From Planctomycetota bacterium (GTDB lineage: Bacteria; Planctomycetota; UBA1135; UBA2386): a DNA stretch of 44,683 bases. The notes beneath the pieces were generated by a model that was not told the origin of the DNA, did not search any database, and saw only the letters and a program-made list of their open reading frames with translations. A program made the translations under genes and the position numbers. The number at the start of each line of letters is the position of its first letter. Position 1 is the first letter of the stretch. Of the stretch, positions 35,750-44,683 are shown in pieces. The DNA is taken from positions 1-44,683 of the forward strand of contig JAEUHU010000422.1 of assembly GCA_016793305.1 (NCBI GenBank), read 5' to 3'.

Positions 35750-36736
35750 ATGCTCACCAACCGCCTCACGCTCAGCGAACAGTTCTTCCGCGACCAGGCC
35801 AGCGCCAACGCCAGCGGCGGCCTGTCGACCGTGCTCAACCGCTTCAGCCTGCTGGCCCGCATGCTGGCCAGCGAGATCATGCGCGCGGGCTTCGTCGGCA
35901 AGCTCGGGTACACCGGTACGACCAACGTGCAGGACGAGAACGTGCGCGCGCTCGACGTGATCAGCAACGACACGCTGCTGCAGGTGTTCGAGAACATGCC
36001 GATGGTGAGCGGCGTCGCCAGCGAGGAGATGGAGGACGTGCACCTGTTCGCCGGCGGCGAGAACGGCAAGTACGTGATCACCGTCGATCCGCTCGACGGC
36101 TCGGGCAACGTCGACGTCGCCGGCCAGATGGGCACGATCTTCGGGATCTACAAGCGTCGCACGACCAGCGGCAAGCCGACCCTGGCCGACTTCCTGCAGC
36201 CAGGCCGCGACCTGGTCGCCGCGGGCTACGTGCTCTACGGCCCGTGCACGATGCTGGTCTACACCGCCGGCGGCCCGGTGAACGGCTTCACGCTCGACCG
36301 CTCGATCGGCACGTTCTTCCTGACGCACCCCGACATCCGCATCCCCGAAGGCGAGGGCAGCTACTCGGTCAACGAAGCGAACGAGACCAAGTGGGACGAC
36401 AAGACCAAGGCGATGGTGCGCGCGTTCCGCTGCCAGGAGACCCAGTGCGGCAAGCGTGCGGCGCGCTACGCCGGGGCGCTGGTCGGCGACTTCCACCGCA
36501 CGCTGCTGAAGGGTGGGATCTACATGTATCCGGGCGAGGCCAAGAAGCCCGAGGGCAAGCTGCGGCTGCTCTACGAGAACGCGCCGCTGGCGTTCGTCTG
36601 CGAGAAGGCCGGTGGGGCGGCGAGCGACGGCGTGCGGCGCATCCTCGACCTCGAGCCGCAGAAGCTGCACCAGCGCACCCCGCTGTATCTCGGCAGTGCG
36701 GGCGACGTCGCCGAGGTCGGCCGGCGCCTCGGCTGA
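35750..36736 (+). CDS. fbp: Class I fructose-1,6-bisphosphatase
   Basis: Hydrolyses fructose-1,6-bisphosphate to fructose-6-phosphate in gluconeogenesis. The 328-residue protein has the metal-site motif DPLDGSGNVDV (about 113; the usual form is DPLDGSSN, so one Ser is Gly), MVSGVASEEMED with the Glu ligands, and the substrate-binding region ARYAGALVGDFHRTLLKGGI followed by YMYP. The C-terminal metal/allosteric segment is GKLRLLYENAPLAF. Length is typical. Start ATG 35750. It stands alone, 81 nt after the GT-C-like gene and 94 nt before the MoaD-MoaE fusion. Confidence 0.95.
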   Translation: MLTNRLTLSEQFFRDQASANASGGLSTVLNRFSLLARMLASEIMRAGFVGKLGYTGTTNVQDENVRALDVISNDTLLQVFENMPMVSGVASEEMEDVHLFAGGENGKYVITVDPLDGSGNVDVAGQMGTIFGIYKRRTTSGKPTLADFLQPGRDLVAAGYVLYGPCTMLVYTAGGPVNGFTLDRSIGTFFLTHPDIRIPEGEGSYSVNEANETKWDDKTKAMVRAFRCQETQCGKRAARYAGALVGDFHRTLLKGGIYMYPGEAKKPEGKLRLLYENAPLAFVCEKAGGAASDGVRRILDLEPQKLHQRTPLYLGSAGDVAEVGRRLG

Positions 36737-36830
36737 ACCTGGACCGTCGGGTCGAGGGACTCCGGTCCGTCCGGTGCCGATCGGCCGACCCTTGCCCCGC
36801 GCGCCTTGCCCTGCCACCGTGTCGGAGCCC

Positions 36831-37532
36831 ATGGCCGATCGTCCGATCACCGTCACCGTGCGCTGCTTCGCCGCCGTGCGCCAGGCTCTCGGCTGCGACT
36901 CGCTGGCGGTCGAACTGCCGGCCGGGAGCTCGGTCGAGGTGCTGCGGCAACTGCTCGCGGTGCGGGCGCCGAGCCTGCAGCGGCTGCCGGTCGCGTTCGC
37001 GGTGAACCGCGCCTACGCGACCGCCGAGCGGGTGCTCGCCGACGGCGACGAAGTGGCGCTGATCCCGCCGATCAGCGGCGGCGCCGACGAGCCGGCCTGT
37101 GCGCTGGCGTTCACCGACGGCCCGATCGACCCGCGCCTGCTCGAACAGCAGTGCCGGACCGACCGCGACGGCGCGATCGTGACGTTCGTCGGCACCACCC
37201 GCGATCACAACGACGGGGCCGCGGTGCTGTCGCTCGCCTACGAGGCCTACGAGGAGATGGCCCAGGCGACGATGGCGGCGATCTTCGCGGCGGCGATGGC
37301 GCAGTTCCCGTTCACACGGGCGCGGGTCGTCCATCGGCTCGGCGAAGTCCCGGTCGGCGAAGCGTCGGTGGTGGTCGTGGTGGCTGCACCGCACCGAGGT
37401 GCTGCGTTCGACGCGTGCCGCTACCTGATGGACCGGCTGAAGCACGAGGTGCCGATCTGGAAGCGCGAACGGCTCCGCGATGGGGCTGGCGAACGCTGGA
37501 TCGGCGATCTGCCGAGTCCGCCCCGGGCCTGA
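36831..37532 (+). CDS. MoaD-MoaE fusion (molybdopterin synthase, both subunits)
   Basis: 233 residues. Residues 1-84 are MoaD, the ubiquitin-fold sulfur carrier (VTVRCFAAVRQALG, DGDEVALIPPISGG). Residues ~88-228 are MoaE (GAIVTFVGTTRDHNDG, LAYEAYEEMA, VHRLGEVPVGEASV, then KHEVPIWKRERL with the catalytic Lys204/Lys211, and GERWIGD). Together they insert sulfur into precursor Z to form molybdopterin. In stand-alone MoaD the Gly-Gly is the free C-terminus, needed for adenylation and thiocarboxylate formation; here Gly83-Gly84 are followed directly by MoaE. Start ATG 36831; an in-frame GTG at 36819 is possible. No other molybdenum-cofactor gene is in the window. Confidence 0.93.
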   Translation: MADRPITVTVRCFAAVRQALGCDSLAVELPAGSSVEVLRQLLAVRAPSLQRLPVAFAVNRAYATAERVLADGDEVALIPPISGGADEPACALAFTDGPIDPRLLEQQCRTDRDGAIVTFVGTTRDHNDGAAVLSLAYEAYEEMAQATMAAIFAAAMAQFPFTRARVVHRLGEVPVGEASVVVVVAAPHRGAAFDACRYLMDRLKHEVPIWKRERLRDGAGERWIGDLPSPPRA

Positions 37533-37596
37533 CGGCGCGGCTCGAAACGCCGGTGCGCCGGGCGACTGCTGCGTGGTGCGCGATGCGCGGCAGCGC

Positions 37597-37602
37597 TACA
37601 AA
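37597..37602 (+). promoter_or_regulatory. Possible -10 box of a leaderless pepA message
   Basis: TACAAA in the context GCTACAAA, 9 nt before ATG 37612, with no Shine-Dalgarno site between. A weak -10; called because of its position and GCTA context. Confidence 0.3.
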
Positions 37603-37611
37603 CACGCGGGC

Positions 37612-39108
37612 ATGAAGATCCGCCACGTCCCGTCCGCGGCCGGCAGCCGCGGTGACCTCGTCTTCGTCCTGGCCGTCGACGGTGTCGCGGTCGACGCCGG
37701 TCCGCTGCTGCAGGCGGCGGTCGCCGAAGCCAAGGCCAGCACCGACCTGAAGGCTGCGTTCCGCGCGGTCGCGGTGTTCCACCAGCCGGCCAAGTCGCCG
37801 TGCCGGCGCTTTGGCACCGTGGGTCTCGGCAAGGCCGCGGAGATCGACACCGAGCGGCTGCGCCGCGCCGCGGCGGTGGCGCAGGCGCGAGCCGCCGAGC
37901 TGGGCGTCGCCCGCTTCAGCTTGCTGGTGCCGAGCGCTGCGCGCGGCAAACTCGCCGCCGACGCGGTCGGGGCCGCGATCGCCGAAGGCCTCTGCCTCGG
38001 CGCCTACCAGTACGAGCCGCCGCGCCAGCAGAAGCCGAAGCCGAAGCCCGCGCTGCAGTGCGACGTCACGACGATCGGCTTCGCGCGCAAGGACGACGCC
38101 GCGTTCGCCGACGGCCTCGCGTTCGGCCGGATCGGCGCCGAGGCGACCGTGTTCGCGCGCGACCTCGAGAACCTGCCGGCCAACCTGTGCACGCCGAGCA
38201 CGCTGGCCAAGGCGGCGAAGAAGCTCGCCGGTGGCCGCCTGCGCGTGAAGGTGCTCGAGCGCGCGCAGTGCGAGAAGCTCTCCATGGGCAGCTTCCTCGG
38301 CGTCGCCCGCGGCGCCACCGAGCCGCCGAAGTTCGTGGTGCTCGAGTACCGCGTGCCCGGCGCCAAGGACACCGTCTGCGTGGTCGGCAAGGGGCTGACG
38401 TTCGACACCGGCGGTATCAGCATCAAGCCCGCCGCCAAGATGGACGAGATGCGCTACGACATGTGCGGGGCGGGGGCGGTGCTCGGCCTGTTCCACGCCC
38501 TGAAGAACGGCGGCCTCGACGGCAGCAAGCCCAAGTGCAACATCGTCGGCCTGATCGCCGCGACCGAGAACTGTGTCGGTCCCGACGCGCAGAAGCCCGG
38601 CGACGTGGTCACCGCGATGGACGGGCACACCATCGAGGTGTTGAACACCGACGCGGAAGGCCGCCTCGTGCTCGCCGACGCGATCTGCTACGGCAAGAAG
38701 TTCCACCGGCCGAAGCAGATCGTCGACCTGGCGACGCTGACGGGGGCCGTGGTCGTGGCGCTCGGCCACGAGGTCGCCGGCATCATGGGCAACGACCAGA
38801 AGCTGTGCGACGCGCTGGTCGCCGCCGGCCGGCGCGCCGACGAGCCGCTGTGGCAGCTGCCGCTGTGGGACTGCCACAAGGACCAGATGAAGAGCAAGTT
38901 CGCCGACCTCGCCAACATCAACGGCGGGCACCACGGCAACGGCTCGATCGCCGGTGGCGCGTTCCTGTCGTACTTCGCGGGCGACACGCCGTGGGTGCAC
39001 CTCGACATCGCCGGCACCGCCTACGGCGGCCTGTCGAAGGACTACTACAAGAGCGGTGCGGCCGGCACCGCGGTGCGCACGCTGCTGCACTGGGTGCGTT
39101 CGTTGTGA
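37612..39108 (+). CDS. pepA: Leucyl aminopeptidase (M17)
   Basis: Cytoplasmic two-metal aminopeptidase removing N-terminal residues from peptides, usually as a hexamer. 498 residues: an N-terminal macro-like domain, then the M17 catalytic domain with VGKGLTFDTGGISIKPA (about 258; catalytic Lys and metal Asp), the signature NTDAEGRLVLADA (about 345-357; metal Asp/Glu and active-site Arg), VDLATLTGAVVVALG, and the C-terminal NINGGHHGNGSIAGGAFLSY. All metal ligands appear intact. Start ATG 37612; the frame extends upstream into the MoaD-MoaE end but has no family similarity there. Confidence 0.95.
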   Translation: MKIRHVPSAAGSRGDLVFVLAVDGVAVDAGPLLQAAVAEAKASTDLKAAFRAVAVFHQPAKSPCRRFGTVGLGKAAEIDTERLRRAAAVAQARAAELGVARFSLLVPSAARGKLAADAVGAAIAEGLCLGAYQYEPPRQQKPKPKPALQCDVTTIGFARKDDAAFADGLAFGRIGAEATVFARDLENLPANLCTPSTLAKAAKKLAGGRLRVKVLERAQCEKLSMGSFLGVARGATEPPKFVVLEYRVPGAKDTVCVVGKGLTFDTGGISIKPAAKMDEMRYDMCGAGAVLGLFHALKNGGLDGSKPKCNIVGLIAATENCVGPDAQKPGDVVTAMDGHTIEVLNTDAEGRLVLADAICYGKKFHRPKQIVDLATLTGAVVVALGHEVAGIMGNDQKLCDALVAAGRRADEPLWQLPLWDCHKDQMKSKFADLANINGGHHGNGSIAGGAFLSYFAGDTPWVHLDIAGTAYGGLSKDYYKSGAAGTAVRTLLHWVRSL

Positions 39109-39170
39109 CCCGTCCCCGACGGCCGCGGTAGCGGTGCCGCGGTCGCCCTCACTCGTCCCGATCCTGCGCC

Positions 39171-41110
<1,940 letters not shown>

Positions 41111-41114
<4 letters not shown>

Positions 41115-41674
41115 ACGCGAACGGGGCGGAGTCGGCCGCCCGCGGCGGCGAAGCGCGCATCGAGCTGCGGCTGCGCGAGCTGGCGCAGTTGTTCGACTCG
41201 TTCGATCCGGCTCCGTTCCACGAGAAGGACCTCGACCGCGACGCCGAGGAGTTCATCGTCTCGTGGGCGCTCGAGCATCCGCCCGACGCGCCGCTGGTGT
41301 TCCGGCTGCACCTGCCGCGCGACCAGCAGCGGTTCGAGCCCGAACGCGTGGTCGTCGAGGCGGTGCACAACTACTTCGCCTACCGCAGCGGCATCGCCCG
41401 CCTCGACGTACGCCGCACGCTGCAGCATGGCCGGCAGAGCCTGTTGCTGGGGCTCACGTTCCTGGTCGCCTGCATGGGCCTGCGCGAGCTCTGGCGTGGC
41501 CTCGGCGTGAGCGACTGGGGCCGCATCGTCGACGAGGGCCTGCTGATCCTCGGCTGGGTGGCGATGTGGAAGCCGCTCGAGCTGTTGCTCTACGACTGGT
41601 GGCCGGTGCTGCGGCGGAAGCGCACCTACGACAACCTGGCGCGCATGCGCGTCGAGGTGCTCTACACCGACTGA
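41111..41674 (+). CDS. Small two-TM membrane protein coupled to acs
   Basis: 187 residues from GTG 41111, whose GTGA overlaps the acs stop. A soluble N-terminal half ([40 protein letters not shown]) is followed by two membrane spans ([18 protein letters not shown] and [20 protein letters not shown]) and a basic C-terminus. It starts as a short internal part of a longer frame, which is why it is easily missed. The motif [19 protein letters not shown] resembles a group of conserved small membrane proteins I cannot name. The function is unknown; translational coupling suggests it is made together with acetyl-CoA synthetase. Confidence 0.8.
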
Positions 41675-41682
41675 CGCGGCCG

Positions 41683-41724
41683 CGCTCGCGGTGCTCGACC
41701 GAGCTTCTTCGGCCGGCGCGAGCG
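41683..41724. terminator. Bidirectional hairpin between convergent genes
   Basis: CGCTCGCG (41683-41690) and CGCGAGCG (41717-41724) form a perfect 8-bp stem; inside, GCTC and GAGC (41693-41704) form a small second hairpin. It lies 9 nt after the plus-strand stop and 22 nt before the minus-strand stop at 41746. Confidence 0.5.
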
Positions 41725-41745
41725 TCGGTCTGCGTCACGTTCGGT

Positions 41746-44280
41746 TCACAGCACTCCGACGGTGATGGTGAGCGCGTTGCTGGCCGTGGTGTGGATGGCC
41801 GTGAGCGTCGCGTCGAGCTCGAGCACCACCAGTTGCTCGTGCAGCACCACCCCAGCCAGCGACGGGACGTTCGGGATCGGCAGATCGATCGCGATCGAGC
41901 CGGTGTTCGCCATGAGGAGCACGATGGCGTCCGGATTCACCAGCAGGTTGCAGGTCGGGGCTGCCGGTGGTTGCAGCGACGAGAGGGGCAGCAGGGCCGG
42001 CGTGAAGCCGACCACCACGGCGACCGTCGCGAGCCCGGGCAGTTGCGCGGTCTCGGTGCGGAGCGTCGAGCCGACCCACGGCAAAGTCTGCGCCGCGAAG
42101 TCCGTCGGGCCGCCCGAGCCAGAGCAGCCGGAATCCAAGGCCTGTGCGGTTGCGGGGCAACTGGACGCGAGCCGGGCGATCAGGCTCGGAGCGAAGCCGA
42201 CCCATTCGGGAGCCGGGAAGCGCATGTGTGCCGCCACGCCGCCTTGCGGCAGAGTCGTCAGCGACAACAGGCCGGCCGGAAGTGGCAGAGGCAGCGGCGA
42301 CCAGTACGAGCCGTTCCAGCGGGAGGGGGTGGCGGTCAAGGCGAGAATGTCGCCATTGGGCAGCGTGGCCAGCGAGGCGGTGGGGGTGGGGAAGCCAGCA
42401 CCCATCGGCAGCCAGCTGCTGCCGTTCCATTGCGCGATGTTGCCCACCGGCACCCCGCCGGCCACCGTGAGCGTGCCGCCAACCACGAAGCCGCCACTGC
42501 GCAGTGGCTCCAGCTGCGATGGGAAGAGGTTGACCCCGGTTCCCAGTCCTGCCCAGTTGGAACCGTTCCAGCGGGCCAGGCGGCCGGCAGGCTGGCCTGC
42601 CACGGTGGTGATGGTGCCGCAGGTCACCAGGTCGCCGTTCGCCAGCACGGCGAGGTCGTAGAGAACGGGCGGCGACCCGAAACCCAGTCCCGAGCCGAGC
42701 GGCGACCAGGCCGTGCCGTTCCAGCGCGCGATCCGTTCGACCGGCGCACCATCCGCCGTGCTGAACTCCCCGGCCGCCACCAGGTCCCCGTTGGGAAGTC
42801 GTGCGAGAGCCAGCACGGTGTCGTTCATCCCTGCGCCGAGGGCCGACCAGCTGGAACCGTTCCAGCGTGCGACGCGGTTGGCCGTCACTCCGCCCGCCTC
42901 CGTGAAGTCGCCTCCCGCCACCAGGTCGCCGTTGGGCAAGGGCAGCACCGCGAACACCTGGTTGTCGACTCCTGGGCCGAGCGGGGCGAACTGGGCGCCG
43001 TCCCAGACGGCGATGTTGCGGGCCTCCTGGCCGTTGCCCACCGCCGAGAGGACGCCGCCGACCACCAGATGCCCGTTCGGCAGCGCGGTGAGGGTGCGGA
43101 TGTTGCCGGTCAGTCCTGGGTTCGGAGCCGTCCATTGGCTGCCGTCCCAGATCGACAGGTAGCGCATCTGCCGCGTGTCCGTGAACAGGAACTCGCCACC
43201 CGCGACCAGGTGTCCGTTGGGCAGCAGCGCCATGGTCCGGACCGTCTGGTCGAAGACCGACGGGACCGTCGCCCAGAACGAACCGTTCCAGCGGGAGACG
43301 ATGGTGCCGGGGCCGCCGGGTTCGTTGCTCGCCGCGAACAGCTCTCCGTTCGGCAGGGGCACGAGGGCTCCGACCAGGCCCTGGAGGCCCGCACCGAGGG
43401 GGGACCAGGCCGTTCCGTTCCAGCGCGCGATGCGGCTGCAGGGCTGGCCACCGGCCGAGGTGAACAACCCGCCGGCCACCACGTCTCCGTTCGACAGGCA
43501 CGTCAACGAGGCGACCTCGTGGTTGACCCCGGAGCCCAACGACGACCACGTGGTGCCGTTCCAGAGTGCGAGCCGGTTGGCTGGGGTTCCACCCGCGTTC
43601 GTGAAGCTGCCGCCCGCCACGACGTGCCCGTTGGGCCGCTCGGCAAGCGCCGCCACGTAACCGCCGATTCCCGATCCCATCGGGGACCAGTTGGTGCCGT
43701 TCCAGCGGGCGATCCCGTTCGCGGGCTGTCCACCCGCGGTGGTGAAGGCGCCGGCGGCCACGACGTCCCCGTTGGACAGGGTCAGCAGAGCGGTCACCAG
43801 GTAGCCGTCCACGCCACCGCCGACCTCCGTCCAGCTCGAGCCGTCCCAACGGGCGATGTAGGCCGCGTTGCTGCCACCTGCCGTGGTGAAGTAGCCGCCG
43901 GCGATCAGGTCGCCGTTGGGCCGGGTGGTGAGGCACGTGACCGTGCTGTTCATTCCGGCGCCGAGTTCCGACCAATTGCCGGTCGACGGATCCAGCGCGG
44001 CGATCCGGCTCGCGGTCCCCTTGCCAGCGAACGTGAAGTCGCCGCCGACGATCAGGCGACTTGGCAGTGGGCCTGCACCGTCGGGATCCCAGTTGGTGAC
44101 CGCGTAGACCGGCCCGTTGGTGCCGATGAGGGCGCTTTCCGGCACCCACTGGGTGGGGCACTGCGCGAGGGCGCCTGCGGTCGGCCATGTGCAGGCCAGG
44201 ACGAGCGCCCAGCACCAGGAGCTGGGCGAACGATGCCTCGGCGAGCGCCGCAGGCAGCCGAGCAGGAGTCGATGGGACAC
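41746..44280 (-). CDS. Secreted beta-propeller protein with about 14 blades
   Basis: 844 residues. The signal peptide ends at TAGALAQ. Residues ~65-690 are some 14 repeats of about 42 residues with consensus LPNGDLVAGGxFTxAGG, xxANRIARWNGSxWSxLG and xGxxxxV; the blades near the middle and end are more diverged. Fourteen blades would make two seven-bladed propellers. The last ~140 residues are a beta domain starting DSGCSGSGGP and including PAAPTCNLLVNPDAIVLL and AGVVLHEQLVVLE, like residues 42-150 of the protein at 31858. Likely an extracellular or cell-surface binding protein. Start GTG 44280 has GAGAGG six bases upstream; an in-frame TTG lies at 44313. Confidence 0.85.
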   Translation of the reverse strand: MSHRLLLGCLRRSPRHRSPSSWCWALVLACTWPTAGALAQCPTQWVPESALIGTNGPVYAVTNWDPDGAGPLPSRLIVGGDFTFAGKGTASRIAALDPSTGNWSELGAGMNSTVTCLTTRPNGDLIAGGYFTTAGGSNAAYIARWDGSSWTEVGGGVDGYLVTALLTLSNGDVVAAGAFTTAGGQPANGIARWNGTNWSPMGSGIGGYVAALAERPNGHVVAGGSFTNAGGTPANRLALWNGTTWSSLGSGVNHEVASLTCLSNGDVVAGGLFTSAGGQPCSRIARWNGTAWSPLGAGLQGLVGALVPLPNGELFAASNEPGGPGTIVSRWNGSFWATVPSVFDQTVRTMALLPNGHLVAGGEFLFTDTRQMRYLSIWDGSQWTAPNPGLTGNIRTLTALPNGHLVVGGVLSAVGNGQEARNIAVWDGAQFAPLGPGVDNQVFAVLPLPNGDLVAGGDFTEAGGVTANRVARWNGSSWSALGAGMNDTVLALARLPNGDLVAAGEFSTADGAPVERIARWNGTAWSPLGSGLGFGSPPVLYDLAVLANGDLVTCGTITTVAGQPAGRLARWNGSNWAGLGTGVNLFPSQLEPLRSGGFVVGGTLTVAGGVPVGNIAQWNGSSWLPMGAGFPTPTASLATLPNGDILALTATPSRWNGSYWSPLPLPLPAGLLSLTTLPQGGVAAHMRFPAPEWVGFAPSLIARLASSCPATAQALDSGCSGSGGPTDFAAQTLPWVGSTLRTETAQLPGLATVAVVVGFTPALLPLSSLQPPAAPTCNLLVNPDAIVLLMANTGSIAIDLPIPNVPSLAGVVLHEQLVVLELDATLTAIHTTASNALTITVGVL

Positions 44281-44375
44281 TGGGGCCTCTCGCGGGCCGG
44301 GAGCGAGTCGCAACTCGACGAGGATGTCCGTTCCTACCCCGGGACGGCTGGTTCACCCTCGGTCGAGTCGATCGA

Positions 44376-44395
44376 CCTGGTCAGAAGATACCAGG
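44376..44395. terminator. Short perfect hairpin in the 44281-44424 gap
   Basis: CCTGGT (44376-44381) pairs with ACCAGG (44390-44395) with an 8-nt loop; an adjacent GGTCGA/TCGACC pair lies at 44361-44377. It may end the minus-strand gene at 44425 or be an operator for the propeller gene. On the minus strand the loop reads TATCTT, a possible -10. Confidence 0.3.
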
Positions 44396-44424
44396 AAGTC
44401 CCACGCCAGCGGGCCGGCTCCTGC

Positions 44425-44683
44425 TCACCAGCTCGTCGACACGCCGACCGACAGGATCAGCTCGCTGGTGTCGCCGCCGTTGCGCGCTTCCAGGTTGTCG
44501 CCGAGCAGCAGCCAGTGCAGGCCGCCGTGCACCTGCCACGGGCCCATGCGCTGCGGCAGGAAGTTCAGCGCCGTGCTGACCTCGGCGCCGATGTCGAAGT
44601 AGCCGAACGCGTCGTCGTTGCGGCCGCCGATGCTCTCGTAGTAGTTGCCGAGGCTGAAGCCGAGCGTGACCGGGATCGACAGG
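44425..44683 (-). CDS. Outer-membrane beta-barrel protein, C-terminal part (runs off the window)
   Basis: 86 visible codons ending at TGA (44425-44427). The translation alternates hydrophobic and polar residues as in barrel strands (PVTLGFSLGNYYESIGG, AFGYFDIGAEVSTALNFL, WQVHGGLHWLLLGDNLEA, ELILSVGVSTSW). It ends in an aromatic residue (Trp), as expected for the recognition signal of outer-membrane barrels. The start lies beyond the window edge, so family and size are unknown. Confidence 0.65.
   Translation of the reverse strand, partial: LSIPVTLGFSLGNYYESIGGRNDDAFGYFDIGAEVSTALNFLPQRMGPWQVHGGLHWLLLGDNLEARNGGDTSELILSVGVSTSW

Overview
The window reads as chromosomal DNA from a very GC-rich Gram-negative bacterium, most likely a Planctomycetota of the marine, hard-to-culture kind. 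The reasons are an LpxC-FabZ fusion, a Ser/Thr kinase with one membrane span and a very large C-terminal part, secreted proteins sharing a Cys-rich beta domain, carboxypeptidase-regulatory-like repeat proteins, a DUF1573-type protein, and frequent GTG/TTG starts with weak Shine-Dalgarno sites. The genus is inference. Nothing here looks like a prophage, transposon, CRISPR array or plasmid; it is ordinary chromosome with several lineage-specific oddities.

Layout. 1-490: end of a ribosomal RNA operon (23S 3' end, 5S, strong terminator). 538-1881: membrane histidine kinase. 1882-2310: no protein gene, but a promoter-like pair, a rod-shaped RNA fold and a textbook terminator suggest a small RNA. 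2311-5888 (minus): a 73-residue unknown, a Nudix protein and Tex. 6047-12458 (plus): a GT9 heptosyltransferase, then a FHA-GAF-sigma54 activator and a Ser/Thr kinase 4 nt apart. 12585-14687 (minus): lipoprotein, AcpS and a JAMM metalloprotease. 14785-19160 (plus): Cys/Met PLP enzyme, OmpH/Skp, LpxC-FabZ and a Gfo/Idh dehydrogenase (outer-membrane and lipid A theme). 19161-19644: 20-nt tandem repeats, then a second and stronger rod-shaped RNA candidate. 19645-26315: LysM-YkuD L,D-transpeptidase, a lipoprotein (minus), a DUF1573-like protein, a GCS2-CBS fusion and an AstE/AspA-like deacylase. 26345-31663 (minus): tryptophan 2,3-dioxygenase and two tandem paralogous repeat proteins. 31858-41674 (plus): secreted protein, GT-C-like membrane protein, fructose-1,6-bisphosphatase, MoaD-MoaE fusion, leucyl aminopeptidase, acetyl-CoA synthetase and a coupled two-TM protein. 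41746-44683 (minus): a secreted protein of about 14 propeller blades and the C-terminus of an outer-membrane beta-barrel.

Most notable: (1) two unannotated, strongly folded candidate RNAs with promoter-like boxes (about 1970-2162 and 19284-19515); the second is one continuous nested rod of about 225 nt, the general architecture of 6S RNA. (2) A MoaD-MoaE fusion whose MoaD Gly-Gly is buried inside the chain, in the same window as a JAMM protease with all catalytic residues, suggesting a processing partner. (3) A recurring GCTANNGTGC motif in front of genes, probably the lineage's -10 element, with several genes apparently leaderless. (4) A palindromic repeat whose left arm contains the stop codon of the upstream gene, found twice. 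(5) A kinase/FHA-sigma54 activator pair that looks like a phospho-signalling module.
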